Shown here in pieces: positions 52,887 to 62,846 of a stretch of 64,000 nt of DNA. The notes beneath the pieces are model-generated. The model saw only the letters and a list, made by a program, of their open reading frames with translations, searched no databases and was not told where the DNA came from. The DNA is from Skermanella sp. TT6. GTDB lineage: Bacteria > Pseudomonadota > Alphaproteobacteria > Azospirillales > Azospirillaceae. The translations under genes were made by a program, and so were the position numbers. Position 1 is the stretch's first letter. Each line of letters opens with the position of its first letter. The DNA lies in NCBI RefSeq assembly GCF_016653635.2, contig NZ_CP067420.1, forward strand, positions 365,501-429,500, in the 5' to 3' direction.

Positions 52887-53656
52887 CCGGCGGGCGGCTG
52901 GACCGCCGGCATCGCCGCCGGGACGATGGCGTTGGCCATCAGTTCCGCGAGGCACCGGTAGCTGGCGTCGGTCATGTGCAGCTGGTCGCTGGACAGCATG
53001 GTGGTCGGGGTGAACTGCTTGCTGTCGAGCCAGTGCTTCATCACCTCATTGCGGCGGAACACCGGGATGCCGTGCGCGGCTCCCAGGGCGCGGACCGCGT
53101 CCACATAGGCCGCATAGGTCGCGTTGCCCACCTGCTTGGGCAGGAACTGCGGCTCCAGCAGCATCAGGTCGGCGCCCGATTCCCGGATGCGCTTGATGCC
53201 CTCCACCGCCTGCATGCCGAACACCTTGGCATCGACCTTCCCCAGGGCGTCGTTGGTGCCGAGCTGCCAGATCACCAGGTCGGGCTTCAGCGCCAGCACG
53301 TCGCGGTCGAGCCGGGCCAGGGTCGCGGCCGCCTTCTCTCCCCCGATCCCCTTGTTGACCACCTCGATCCTCGCGCCGGGGAAGCGGGTTTCCAGGATCC
53401 GGTCGAGCTGGGCCGGATAGGTCATGGCGGGACCCGAACTGCCGGTCCCTTGGGTGCTGGACGAGCCGACGGCGACGATGCGCAGATCCTGCTTGCGGCT
53501 GAGGGCCGCGCTGGTCCGCGGCATCTCGCGTGCGGAAGCCGGGATCACCAGCGACGGGGCGGCGCATTGCTCGGGAGCCTGCGCCGCGGCGCTCCCGACC
53601 ATCATGCCGAAACCGACGATACCGGACAGAACTGCGGGGAAGACGTGCTTGACCAT
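52826..53656 (-). CDS. Exported SGNH/GDSL hydrolase
   Basis: A secreted serine esterase or lipase-like hydrolase, 276 aa. A signal peptide is visible (VLSGIVGFGMMVGSAAAQA). Catalytic blocks are all present: block I IVAVGSSSTQGTGS with the nucleophilic Ser, block II NKGIGGEKAAAT with Gly, block III WQLGTNDAL with Asn, and block V SDQLHMTDASYRC with Asp and His. The start is ATG 53656; ATG 53701 would add a Gln-rich tail before the signal. It is divergent from an OpgC-like acyltransferase with a 355-bp control region between them. Such pairs often add and remove acyl groups on surface glycans, so a glycan-deacetylating role is a reasonable guess. Confidence 0.9.
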   Translation of the reverse strand: MVKHVFPAVLSGIVGFGMMVGSAAAQAPEQCAAPSLVIPASAREMPRTSAALSRKQDLRIVAVGSSSTQGTGSSGPAMTYPAQLDRILETRFPGARIEVVNKGIGGEKAAATLARLDRDVLALKPDLVIWQLGTNDALGKVDAKVFGMQAVEGIKRIRESGADLMLLEPQFLPKQVGNATYAAYVDAVRALGAAHGIPVFRRNEVMKHWLDSKQFTPTTMLSSDQLHMTDASYRCLAELMANAIVPAAMPAVQPPAGQTIKVLSGPTAVRSAETPR

Positions 53657-54011
53657 GGTTGGGAAACGCTCGCTCGGCTGCTGTTGCTGTGAAGCTGTCA
53701 TGAAGCCTGGCGGGCTGCCCGGCGACGGCAGAGCGTATGGGTTCCAATTATGGTCAAACTGTGAATTGCGGGGGACACGGAACATTCGCCTCGGCACTGT
53801 TGCCGATGCGCAACCCGATTCAACGTCCTGAACCGACAGGATGTTCCCTGCCGGCTCAGGATATTCAGGTCGATCTTCTGGTCTCTTTCTACACTGAAAG
53901 GGGTATTGAAAGGCACTTTAAGGAATAAACATGATCTGCGCCGGTTCACCAATCGGTACATACCAAAATCTGTACTATCGGCATGCAGTCGCCCCGGCCG
54001 TGGAGAGTGCC
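53657..54011. other. Divergent control region between the SGNH hydrolase and OpgC genes
   Basis: 355 bp, AT-richer than the flanks. A TTGAAA (53906-53911) and CATGAT (53930-53935) with 18-bp spacing could serve as a rightward promoter, ending about 77 bp before ATG 54012. Short open frames here have no family resemblance and poor start signals, so I call no gene. Confidence 0.4.
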
Positions 54012-55238
54012 ATGAAGCGTTTTGCAATCCTCGACGGTTTGCGTGGTTATTTCCTCGTATTTATGATGCTTAATCATTTGCCGTTCCAGGGTGAGTTATT
54101 GCTCGCGCGGATCAACCACTCGGAATTGGGCTATGTCCAGGATGCCCAGGGATTCGTCTTCATCTCCGGCGTCATCATAGGCCTTTACTATACGCGCATG
54201 ATCGCCAAGGGACAGACGTCCCTCATGGACGCCAAGATCCTCAACCGGGCCTACGAACTCTATGTCTACGCGGTGATCGTCCTGGCGGCGATCCTGTTCA
54301 TGGCGGTGCTGATCCCAAACTCGCGCCCGCTGTGGGGGCACTTCATGTGGGAGATGTACCAGACCCCGACGCTGACCGGGATCTCGGCGTTCCTGCTGCT
54401 CTACCAGCCGACCTTCATGGACATCCTGCCGCAATACATCGTCTATCTGGTCGCGTCGCCGCTGCTGCTGCGCTGGATCGCGCGGGGCTACTGGCGCGAG
54501 GTGCTGGGCGGCAGCGTCCTGCTCTGGCTGATGGTCCAGCTGGGGCTGCATCTGCCGGCGATCCGGATCGTCGAGGAGACGGTCGGCGCCTTCGCGCCCG
54601 GCTTCGTGCTGCGCAGCCACTTCAATCCGCTCGCCTGGCAGATCGTGTTCGTCACCGGGCTGCTGCTCGGGGCGGCCGATGCCCAGGGCAAGCTGGACTG
54701 GGACCGCTGGTTCTCGCCCCGGCGCACCGACCTGCTGAAGGTCTCGATCGCGCTGGTCCTGCTGTTCATGGCTTTCAGGCTCGGCTTCACCAACGGCCTG
54801 GTGCCCGACAGCATGGCGCTGCGGTTCGACGTCTACAACAACCGCGGCGAGTTCGCCCTCGTCTACCTGCTGAACTTCGCGGGCCTGGCCTACCTGATCG
54901 CCTGGCTGCTGGTCGCCGGCCGGGAGGCGTCGTCGCCGGTGGCGCGGGCCGCCGGGACGCTGCTGAACCGCCTGTTCGCCTGGCGGTTCCTGACCTTCAT
55001 CGGCAAGCATTCGCTTCAGGTCTATGCCTACCATGTGGTGGTGGTCTACGTGCTCTTGGGGCTTGACGCCAGGATCGGTCCCTTCACGGAAGGGACCAAG
55101 ACCGCGATGACGCTGCTGGCCATCGCCAGCCTGGCGGTCCCGGCCTGGATCCACGCCAACTATGCCGCCTGGATGGACCAGGGCGGCCGCCTGGCGCCCC
55201 AGCCCCGGACCGCGGCGGAAGGCCCTACCCGGAACTAA
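54012..55238 (+). CDS. opgC: OpgC-domain membrane acyltransferase
   Basis: An inner-membrane acyltransferase (408 aa, about ten helices) of the OpgC/MdoC type, which succinylates osmoregulated periplasmic glucans in enterobacteria. The start AILDGLRGYFLVFMMLNHL contains the family DGLRG and the catalytic-type His in NHLPF. VQDAQGFVFISGVIIGLYY is the second signature, and FLTFIGKHSLQVYAYHV the late conserved helix. ATG 54012 has GGAGAG just upstream. OpgG/OpgH glucan-synthesis genes are not in the window, so the acceptor may be another glycan. An SGNH hydrolase is divergently encoded. Confidence 0.87.
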   Translation: MKRFAILDGLRGYFLVFMMLNHLPFQGELLLARINHSELGYVQDAQGFVFISGVIIGLYYTRMIAKGQTSLMDAKILNRAYELYVYAVIVLAAILFMAVLIPNSRPLWGHFMWEMYQTPTLTGISAFLLLYQPTFMDILPQYIVYLVASPLLLRWIARGYWREVLGGSVLLWLMVQLGLHLPAIRIVEETVGAFAPGFVLRSHFNPLAWQIVFVTGLLLGAADAQGKLDWDRWFSPRRTDLLKVSIALVLLFMAFRLGFTNGLVPDSMALRFDVYNNRGEFALVYLLNFAGLAYLIAWLLVAGREASSPVARAAGTLLNRLFAWRFLTFIGKHSLQVYAYHVVVVYVLLGLDARIGPFTEGTKTAMTLLAIASLAVPAWIHANYAAWMDQGGRLAPQPRTAAEGPTRN

Positions 55239-55308
55239 CGGGGGAGAGGTTGGTTTGCAGGGGAAGGCGGCAGGAAGAGCCGCGTCTCAATGCAATGGAA
55301 GGCTGGAG

Positions 55309-55950
55309 ATGGCGAACACGGACCACAGGACCCCTGAGCAGATCGAACGGGAAATTGAGCAGACCCGGCAGAACACCGCCGCGACACTGGCGGCCATCGA
55401 GGACCGTCTCTCCCCGGGCCGCATGATGGACGAGGTCTGGGGCTATCTGCGCAACAGCGGCCAGGGTCAGACCTTCGTGTCGAATCTCTCGACGACCGTG
55501 CGCGACAACCCGATCCCCGTGGCGCTTCTGGCGATCAGCGTCGCCTGGCTGGCCATCGCCGGGTCGCGGAGCGAGAAGCGGCGCGAGCGCTGGACGCCGG
55601 AGCGGGCGGGCCGGCTGGAGGAGTTCGACTATGACGACGCCGTCCTGACCGAGGACGCGTTCGATTACGGCGCCCCCGCCCACACGGGCCCGCGGTATGG
55701 CAGGGCGGAGCGGCGCACGGTGGATTATGTCGATCCCGACACCCACCACGAGCATGTCTCGTCGTCGCGCCCCGGCGCCCCGGAGGGCAACGCCCCGTCC
55801 CCGGACACCCTGCTGGGCCGCGATGCCGCCTCGATCAAGGCGCGCGACGCCGCGAAGGTGTTCGAGACGCCGAACGGTCCGGGCCTGAGCTCGGGTTCCC
55901 CCGCCGGTGCCGAGACGGACACCACGGTGACCCCGCAGACCCGTCCCTGA
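55309..55950 (+). CDS. DUF3618 family membrane-associated protein
   Basis: A 213-aa protein with the DUF3618 start TPEQIEREIEQTRQNTAATL and AAIEDRLSPGRMMDE, then a short helical segment and one hydrophobic helix (about residues 68-86, NPIPVALLAISVAWLAIAG). The remaining 125 residues are hydrophilic, Asp/Tyr- and Pro-rich and probably disordered. Family members usually occur with phage-holin-like (DUF1469) and YqjK-type proteins; none is present here. Function unknown, thought to be envelope or stress related. ATG 55309 has GGAAGG at suitable spacing. Confidence 0.85.
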   Translation: MANTDHRTPEQIEREIEQTRQNTAATLAAIEDRLSPGRMMDEVWGYLRNSGQGQTFVSNLSTTVRDNPIPVALLAISVAWLAIAGSRSEKRRERWTPERAGRLEEFDYDDAVLTEDAFDYGAPAHTGPRYGRAERRTVDYVDPDTHHEHVSSSRPGAPEGNAPSPDTLLGRDAASIKARDAAKVFETPNGPGLSSGSPAGAETDTTVTPQTRP

Positions 55951-55965
55951 CGCCGGCACGGCGCC

Positions 55966-56010
55966 CATGGGAAAGCCCGCCTCCCGATCCGGGAGGCGGG
56001 CTTTCCCATG
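55966..56010. terminator. Perfect 21-bp hairpin, bidirectional terminator
   Basis: The 21-base arm starting CATGGGAAAGCCCGCC (55966-55986) is an exact reverse complement of 55990-56010, with an ATC loop. It lies between two convergent genes (DUF3618 and the coiled-coil protein). Internal AAA/TTT runs are short, so it may act by pairing strength. Placement fits a two-way terminator. Confidence 0.7.
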
Positions 56011-56037
56011 CCGCCTTCGCGGTCCGCGGACCGGCCC

Positions 56038-57321
56038 TTACTGCTGGGCCGGCGCCTGCTCCGGCTGCTGCTGGGGAGCCGCCTCGCCGCCGGGCTGCTG
56101 CAGCCCTTCCATCCGGCGCTGCTCCAGCGCCTGGAGCTGGGCCGTCTGCTCCGCCACCTGGTCGCGAAGCTGCGCCAGGCCCTGCTGCTCCTGCTGGAGG
56201 GTCTGGCGGGCCTCCTGGATCCGCTGCTCGATCTGCTGGAGCTCGCCGGTGCGTCCGGTCACGTCGTCGCTCAGCTGGGCGACGCTGCGGCGGGCTTCCA
56301 CCTCGGCCTCGCGCGCCTGCCGGGCGCTCTCGACCACTTCCTCCAGCCGGGCCTGCTGGGCATCGGCCTGGGTGGTCAGGTCGGCGAGCCGTTGCTCGGC
56401 AGCGCCCAGGTCGGCGTTCCGCTGCTCGACCTGCTCGGCGATCCCGGCCAGATCCTGTTGGCGCTGCTCGATCTCGGCGACCGCCTGCCGGTTCCGCTGG
56501 ACCGTCTGCTCCAGCTCGCGGCGGGCGTTCTCCAGCTCCTGCCGGGCGCCGGTGAGCTGGTCGTTGGCGTCGGCCAGTTCCTGGCGGACCCGGTTCAGCT
56601 CCTGCCGGGACTGGTCGAGCTGGGTGACCGCGGCCTCCGTCTGCTGCGCGGCCTGCGCCGCCTGGTCGGCTTTCGCGGCGGACTCCTGGCTGAGCGCCGC
56701 CACGCTGTCGCGAAGCTGCGCCTCCTGCTGGCGCACCTCGGCGACGCGCTGGGCGATCTGCTCGGCCTCCGAGGTCCGCTGGGCGACCTGGTCGCTCATC
56801 GCGGCCAGCTGGTCGCGGATCGTCGCCTGCTGCTGTCCGGCCTCGGTCACCTGGGCCTGGGTCCGTTCCAGCTGCTGGGTCTGCTGGCGAAGCTGCTCGA
56901 CGACCTGGGCCGTCTGCTGCTCCGCCTCGGCACGCTGCTGCAGGATGGCCTGGGTCTCCGCCTGGGCCGCCTCCCGCTGGGCGCCGAGTTCCTGGAGCTG
57001 CTGCTGGGCGGACTGGATCTCCTGTCCCAGGCGGTTCACCTCGCCGGCCAGCCGGCGCTCGTCCTGGACCGTGGTGCGCAGCCGCTCCAGGTCGCCCTGG
57101 AAGGCCTGCCGCTCCTCGCGGGCGGTGTCGCGCTCGCCGGTCAAGGCGGCGAGGGACTGCTGGTGTTCCCGCTCGCGCTGGGCGAGCTGTTCCTCCAGCC
57201 TGCCGCTCTGGACGCCGAAGGAGATTGCCGCGATCACCGCGATGACCGCCACCACGGCCAGTCCCAACAGGTAATACCGCAAGTTCCCCCGACGCGCGTC
57301 GGGTTCATGCGAGCTGGTCAT
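56038..57321 (-). CDS. Membrane-anchored long coiled-coil protein
   Basis: 427 aa: a short cytoplasmic start, one membrane helix (about residues 16-36, YLLGLAVVAVIAVIAAISFG), then about 350 residues of nearly uninterrupted heptad-like helix rich in Gln, Glu, Ala and Arg, and a Gln/Pro tail (QQQPEQAPAQQ). It has no catalytic motif. Such proteins act as envelope spacers, scaffolds or polar organisers; the family cannot be named from sequence because coiled coils match unspecifically. ATG 57321 has GAGGA at good spacing. It is upstream of the terminator at 56 kb and 161 bp from the ferritin-like gene on the same strand. Confidence 0.8.
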   Translation of the reverse strand: MTSSHEPDARRGNLRYYLLGLAVVAVIAVIAAISFGVQSGRLEEQLAQREREHQQSLAALTGERDTAREERQAFQGDLERLRTTVQDERRLAGEVNRLGQEIQSAQQQLQELGAQREAAQAETQAILQQRAEAEQQTAQVVEQLRQQTQQLERTQAQVTEAGQQQATIRDQLAAMSDQVAQRTSEAEQIAQRVAEVRQQEAQLRDSVAALSQESAAKADQAAQAAQQTEAAVTQLDQSRQELNRVRQELADANDQLTGARQELENARRELEQTVQRNRQAVAEIEQRQQDLAGIAEQVEQRNADLGAAEQRLADLTTQADAQQARLEEVVESARQAREAEVEARRSVAQLSDDVTGRTGELQQIEQRIQEARQTLQQEQQGLAQLRDQVAEQTAQLQALEQRRMEGLQQPGGEAAPQQQPEQAPAQQ

Positions 57322-57482
57322 GATGTCCTCTATCGTGCTTGCTGGTCGCCCGGAGCCGTTCCCTGGAGCCCTGCCGGCCCCGGACCTCCGCCGGCGTCGG
57401 CATCCAAACGCCGCGGGGGCGGGACTTGTTGCCGACTACTCCTCCGATACCGGACCCTCCGGATACGGGTACCTCCCGCGGA

Positions 57483-58196
57483 TCAGACGCGCCGAAGGGT
57501 CCGCGCCAGCACGTCCAGGCCCAGCTTGCCGGCCGCTTCCAGGATGTCCGCGTTGGCGCCGTGGAAGAAGCCGAAGCTCTCGGCCGCGATCCCCGGAAGC
57601 GTCCCGCGTCCGACGCCGAGCCGGTCGAGCGAGTCCCAGGCCCATTCGAAATGGGTCTCCTCGTCGCGGGCGGCTCGCTTCAGCATGGCTTCCACGTCGG
57701 CCGGATGGTCGCCCCGCGCGTGGCGGCGGTACTTGTCGCGGGCCTGCCCCTCGTTGGTGACGAAGGCCAGCAGCACCGCGCGGTCGCCGCCGGCCAGGCT
57801 TCCGGCCGAGCCGCCGGCCTGGACCAGCAGCTTGAACAGGCCGGTCGGGAAATGGGGCAGCCGGATCGGCACGCCGTCGCGAGTCCTGATCAGATCGATC
57901 AGATCGACGATGTGCCGTTCGTGGTCCTCGCGGTACTGGGTCAGCCGGTCGCGCAGGCCGCCGTCGCGCAGGGCCGCGATCGCCAGCGTGTAGGCGCCCA
58001 CCGCGTCGCAGTCGAGCTGCAGCAGATCGTTCAACTCCGCGATCAGCGCCACGTCGCGCCCGCCCGCTGTGTCGAAGGACGGGATCCCCAGTCCGGCCGA
58101 GCTCCATCCCGGCATTGCCGGGCCGCCCGCGAAGGGGACCGGGAGGAGGCCGGCGGTCATGCGCCGGGCGATCTGGGGACTGCTGGTGTCTGTCAT
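57483..58196 (-). CDS. Ferritin-like four-helix-bundle protein
   Basis: 237 aa. The C-terminal 180 residues form the ferritin-like pattern of paired metal motifs: LLQLDCDAVGAYTLAIAAL (helix 1), DHERHIVDLIDLI (ExxH, helix 2), LAFVTNEGQARDKYRRH (helix 3), and AARDEETHFEWAWDSLD (ExxH, helix 4). The second and fourth helices supply the E-x-x-H ligands of a di-iron site, so metal binding is plausible. About 45 residues of unrelated N terminus precede it. GAGGATC upstream of ATG 58196 is the ribosome-binding site. Probably a stress or iron-related bundle protein; the family is not well characterised. Confidence 0.82.
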   Translation of the reverse strand: MTDTSSPQIARRMTAGLLPVPFAGGPAMPGWSSAGLGIPSFDTAGGRDVALIAELNDLLQLDCDAVGAYTLAIAALRDGGLRDRLTQYREDHERHIVDLIDLIRTRDGVPIRLPHFPTGLFKLLVQAGGSAGSLAGGDRAVLLAFVTNEGQARDKYRRHARGDHPADVEAMLKRAARDEETHFEWAWDSLDRLGVGRGTLPGIAAESFGFFHGANADILEAAGKLGLDVLARTLRRV

Positions 58197-58394
58197 GTCG
58201 CCGATCCTCGAACTGTTGGCTTCGGCCGCGGCAGCGGCTTCACCCCTGCCTCAACCGCCGGGCTGCGACATTGCTCCCGCCGGAGATGCGATAGTGGCGC
58301 TTGCCGTCTGAAAACGGCGTGTCATTCTCAGGTTCGGACGAAGCTCATATGACCGCTGCCGAACCAACGGGAGCGACGATCGCGGATTGATTGA
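58197..58394. other. Divergent region between the ferritin-like and receiver-protein genes
   Basis: 198 bp. It carries a perfect 7-bp inverted repeat, GGTTCGG (58331-58337) and CCGAACC (58359-58365), 21 bp apart and about 30 bp before ATG 58395. This could be a regulator site. No other clear element is seen. Confidence 0.4.
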
Positions 58395-59354
58395 ATGATC
58401 GCCAGGGCACACCGATCCAGGATCGGCATTCTGATGGGAGAGGGAAATCTCTCGGTCCGCATCGCCCTCAAGTCCCTCCTTCAGGCGGAGGGGTTCTCCG
58501 GGATCGTCGACGTTCCCGACATCCGATCCCTCCGCACGCTCCTGGAGGGGGGGAGCGACCCGCCCGACGTGGTGGTGCTCGACGCCGACCTGGAAGGGGA
58601 GGACCCCTGCGGGCTGGTCCGCGCGATCCGCCATGGCAAGCTGGGCCGCAACCCATTCGTGACCGTGATCATGACGACCTCGGTCGCGAGCAACGAGCGG
58701 GTCCGCGCCATCGTCGAGAGCGGGGCCGACGGGCTGCTGGTGAAGCCCCTGTCGGTCAATGCCGTCATGGAGCGGCTGGTGGGACTGGTCCGCCAGCGCA
58801 AGCCCTTCATCGTGACCTCGGCCTATATCGGCCCCGACCGCCGCAAGGATCCGGCGCGCGGCCCCAGCTCGATCCCGCTGTTCGACGTGCCCAACACGCT
58901 GCGCGCCAAGGCCGAGGGCCACTCCGCCGAACTGGCCACCCTGGACGAGGTGATCGCCCGCGCCCAGCGCCAGATCGACGAGGAGAAGCGCCGCCGCGAC
59001 GCCTTCCAGGTCAGCTTCCTGGCCGGCCTGATCGTCTCCGGCACGCCGGCGCTGAACGACGACTCCGCCAACCGCGAATACCTGGAGTCCCTGATCGACG
59101 CCTGCGACGATCTGCTCGACCGGCTGCCCGGCACGCCCTATGCGGCGCTGGTCGAGATGGTGACCGAACTGCGCAACCTGGGCCAGCGCATGGTTAACAG
59201 CGGCCGCGTCAGCGAACCGGCGGCGCTGCGCCTGCTGCGCCCCCTGTCCGACGCCATCATGTCCGGCCTGAACCCCGACCGCGCGCCGGCGGACCTGTCC
59301 GAGCAGGTCAACGTCGCGATCCGCAAGTACCGGGAGCGGGTGGCGGCGGGGTAG
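58395..59354 (+). CDS. Atypical receiver-domain protein with unknown C-terminal helical domain
   Basis: 319 aa. Residues 10-130 form a CheY-like receiver: Asp63 in VVVLDADLEG is the phospho-acceptor, Thr94/Thr95 and Lys117 (LLVKPLS) complete the site. The usual acidic pair before it is degenerate: ILMGEGN has Glu16 followed by Gly17 instead of Asp. After it, YIGPDRRKD (144-152) is a motif often seen after receiver domains in alphaproteobacteria. The rest (about 165-319) is helical with ELATLDEVIARAQRQI and NLGQRMVNSGRV and matches no DNA-binding domain, so it probably acts by protein contact. A cognate kinase is not adjacent. Confidence 0.82.
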   Translation: MIARAHRSRIGILMGEGNLSVRIALKSLLQAEGFSGIVDVPDIRSLRTLLEGGSDPPDVVVLDADLEGEDPCGLVRAIRHGKLGRNPFVTVIMTTSVASNERVRAIVESGADGLLVKPLSVNAVMERLVGLVRQRKPFIVTSAYIGPDRRKDPARGPSSIPLFDVPNTLRAKAEGHSAELATLDEVIARAQRQIDEEKRRRDAFQVSFLAGLIVSGTPALNDDSANREYLESLIDACDDLLDRLPGTPYAALVEMVTELRNLGQRMVNSGRVSEPAALRLLRPLSDAIMSGLNPDRAPADLSEQVNVAIRKYRERVAAG

Positions 59355-59379
59355 GGTGCTCGCGGGGTCGCAGCACCTC

Positions 59380-59571
59380 TCACGATGCCCGCTCGCGGGA
59401 CAGGCGGGCGAACTCCTCGGCGAAGAAGCCGCCGCTGTTCGCCAGGGTCCTGATCTCGTCCGCGATCTCGGCATAGCCGGCCTTGCTCAGGCGCTCGGCG
59501 ACCGTGGAGAGTTCCTTCACGGCGAAGGACAGCTGGTTGGCGATGGCTTCGACTTCGGTCTTCTTGGCCAT
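59380..59571 (-). CDS. 63-aa helical protein of unknown function
   Basis: A compact helical protein beginning MAKKTEVEAIANQLSFAVKE and ending in FFAEEFARLSRERAS. It has no cysteine or membrane segment. The pattern of Ala, Leu and Glu suggests a helix pair. It is preceded by AGAGACC as a weak ribosome-binding site. GC-biased third positions support a real gene. Convergent with the receiver gene, 25 bp apart. Confidence 0.65.
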   Translation of the reverse strand: MAKKTEVEAIANQLSFAVKELSTVAERLSKAGYAEIADEIRTLANSGGFFAEEFARLSRERAS

Positions 59572-60149
59572 GGACTGGTCTCTATCGACGGCATGTTGCG
59601 ACGGGCGGGCGCTCGGCACCCCGGGCCGAGCATACCCATGACGATAACATTTTTCCCGAGGCGGCTTTCCGGGAGTGTGAATGCATGCCCGAGTCCTCGC
59701 CGACCGGCATGCGGCGAAAGCGCGCACCGCGCGCCTGATCACTGGTCCTGCCGCGCCGCGCCTCCGCCGCGACCGTGCCAACCTTGCCACGGGCTCGCAT
59801 ATTAGGCGAAAAGTATAGCCAAATCAGACGGATCGGTCCGCTGCGTCAAGTTGACGCCGGGGATGTCGAGCGCGTATGTAAAAACCATGATCTTTGAGCG
59901 GGATCAATTCGGGCGCACCTGCGACGATATGTACCTCCCTGATCGGGAGCGCCGGTTGATCAGGTCATGAACAAACAGGTATGTTCAGCCGCACGGCGGT
60001 TTCCGGCACCGGGGCAAGCGGGTCCTTCCCGCGGGCTCCCGGGGCGACCGGAAGGAGCCGGCCACAAGAATCACCCCGCGCAAAGCGGGGGACGGGTTTC
60101 GTCAGACATGCGGAGCGGGCGGCTCCGCCGCAAGGAAGAGTGGTTAGGG
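59572..60149. other. Leader and control region of the cytochrome oxidase operon
   Basis: 578 bp without a convincing gene; an in-frame extension of coxB to 59967 is not used because the signal peptide begins at 60150. A candidate promoter is TTGACG (59851-59856), 18 bp, TATGTA (59875-59880). A 7-bp inverted repeat CCTGATC (59938-59944) / GATCAGG (59958-59964) lies downstream and could be a regulator site. Confidence 0.45.
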
Positions 60150-61031
60150 ATGAATGTGCACAGGATCAGCGCCGTCTTGACGGCCTTTTTGTTTTCCGTA
60201 TTCGGCAGCGCCGGTGCCGCCCTGGCCCAGGGACAACCCGCTGTCGGAGAGCCGCACTCCTGGCAGCTCGGCCTCCAGGCGTCGGCCTCCCCCGTCAAGG
60301 AGCAGCTGACGGATTTCCACAACCTGCTTCTGGTGGTGATCACCGGCATCACCCTGCTGGTGCTGGCGCTGCTCATCTACGTCATGGTCCGCTTCAACGC
60401 CAAGGCCAACCCGAACCCGACCAGGACCTCCCACAACACGATCCTCGAAGTCGCCTGGACCGTGCTGCCGGTGGTCATCCTGGTCGTGATCGCGGTGCCG
60501 TCGTTCAAGGTCCTGTACTTCATGGACAAGGCCGAGAACGCCGAGATGACCCTCAAGGTCATCGGCCACCAGTGGTTCTGGGAGTACCAGTATCCGGACC
60601 ATGAGGACCTGACCTTCAGCAGCTACATGATCCCGGACGACGAGATCCAGCCCGGCCAGCGCCGCCTGCTCGAGGTGGACAACCGGATCGTGCTGCCGGT
60701 CGACACCAACATCCGCATCATCGTCACCGCGGGCGACGTGCTGCACAGCTGGGCCATGCCGTCCCTCGGCATCAAGAAGGACGCCATTCCCGGCCGCCTG
60801 AACGAGACCTGGGCGCGGATCGACCGCGAGGGCGTCTATTACGGCCAGTGCTCGGAGATCTGCGGCACCAACCACGGCTACATGCCGATCGCCATCGAGG
60901 CGGTCTCCAAGGAGCGGTTCGCCCAGTGGCTGGTCGAGGCCAAGGAGGAGTTCGCCTCCAACGCCCCGAAGGCTCCGGCGGTCCAGGTGGCCCAGGCGCC
61001 GGCCGCACCGGTTCCCGCCGTCCAGGAATGA
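60150..61031 (+). CDS. ctaC: Cytochrome c oxidase subunit II
   Basis: Accepts electrons from cytochrome c at its CuA site and passes them to subunit I. The 293-aa precursor has a signal peptide (FSVFGSAGAALAQG), two membrane helices (about residues 50-75 and 90-115) and a periplasmic cupredoxin domain. CuA ligands are visible: His in VLHSWAMPSLG, Cys and Cys in CSEICGTNHGYMP with the following His and Met. WFWEYQYPD is the electron-entry region with the conserved Trp. ATG 60150 is preceded by AAGGAAGAG. It heads the oxidase operon with ctaD 125 bp downstream. Confidence 0.96.
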   Translation: MNVHRISAVLTAFLFSVFGSAGAALAQGQPAVGEPHSWQLGLQASASPVKEQLTDFHNLLLVVITGITLLVLALLIYVMVRFNAKANPNPTRTSHNTILEVAWTVLPVVILVVIAVPSFKVLYFMDKAENAEMTLKVIGHQWFWEYQYPDHEDLTFSSYMIPDDEIQPGQRRLLEVDNRIVLPVDTNIRIIVTAGDVLHSWAMPSLGIKKDAIPGRLNETWARIDREGVYYGQCSEICGTNHGYMPIAIEAVSKERFAQWLVEAKEEFASNAPKAPAVQVAQAPAAPVPAVQE

Positions 61032-61144
61032 GCGGCCCCCGGCGAAAGGGTACCGGGAACACGGGCACCAGGAACAATCAGCGCGGCGGCACCGCGCAGG
61101 CCCCAGGCCGCGCCGCCGCCAGCGCAACGACAACCCGAGGGTAA

Positions 61145-62761
<1,617 letters not shown>

Positions 62762-62846
62762 GCGCACGGCGGCCGGCAGGGGGAGGGATCGCGGGCGCGG
62801 CGGAACGGGCCCGTGATCCCGAGGTACCAGGGGAAGACGTGAAGAG

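Noticed and set aside
53737-53928. 63-codon frame in the SGNH/OpgC intergenic region
   Set aside because: No ribosome-binding site, atypical codon use and no family likeness.
56008-57993. Long plus-strand Leu/Gly-rich frame opposite the coiled-coil gene
   Set aside because: The reverse reading of Gln/Glu/Arg-rich heptads gives Leu/Cys-like runs; the minus-strand product has a membrane anchor, heptads and a good ribosome-binding site.
59967-60149. Upstream in-frame start for coxB
   Set aside because: It would bury the signal peptide behind 61 polar residues; ATG 60150 fits the family.
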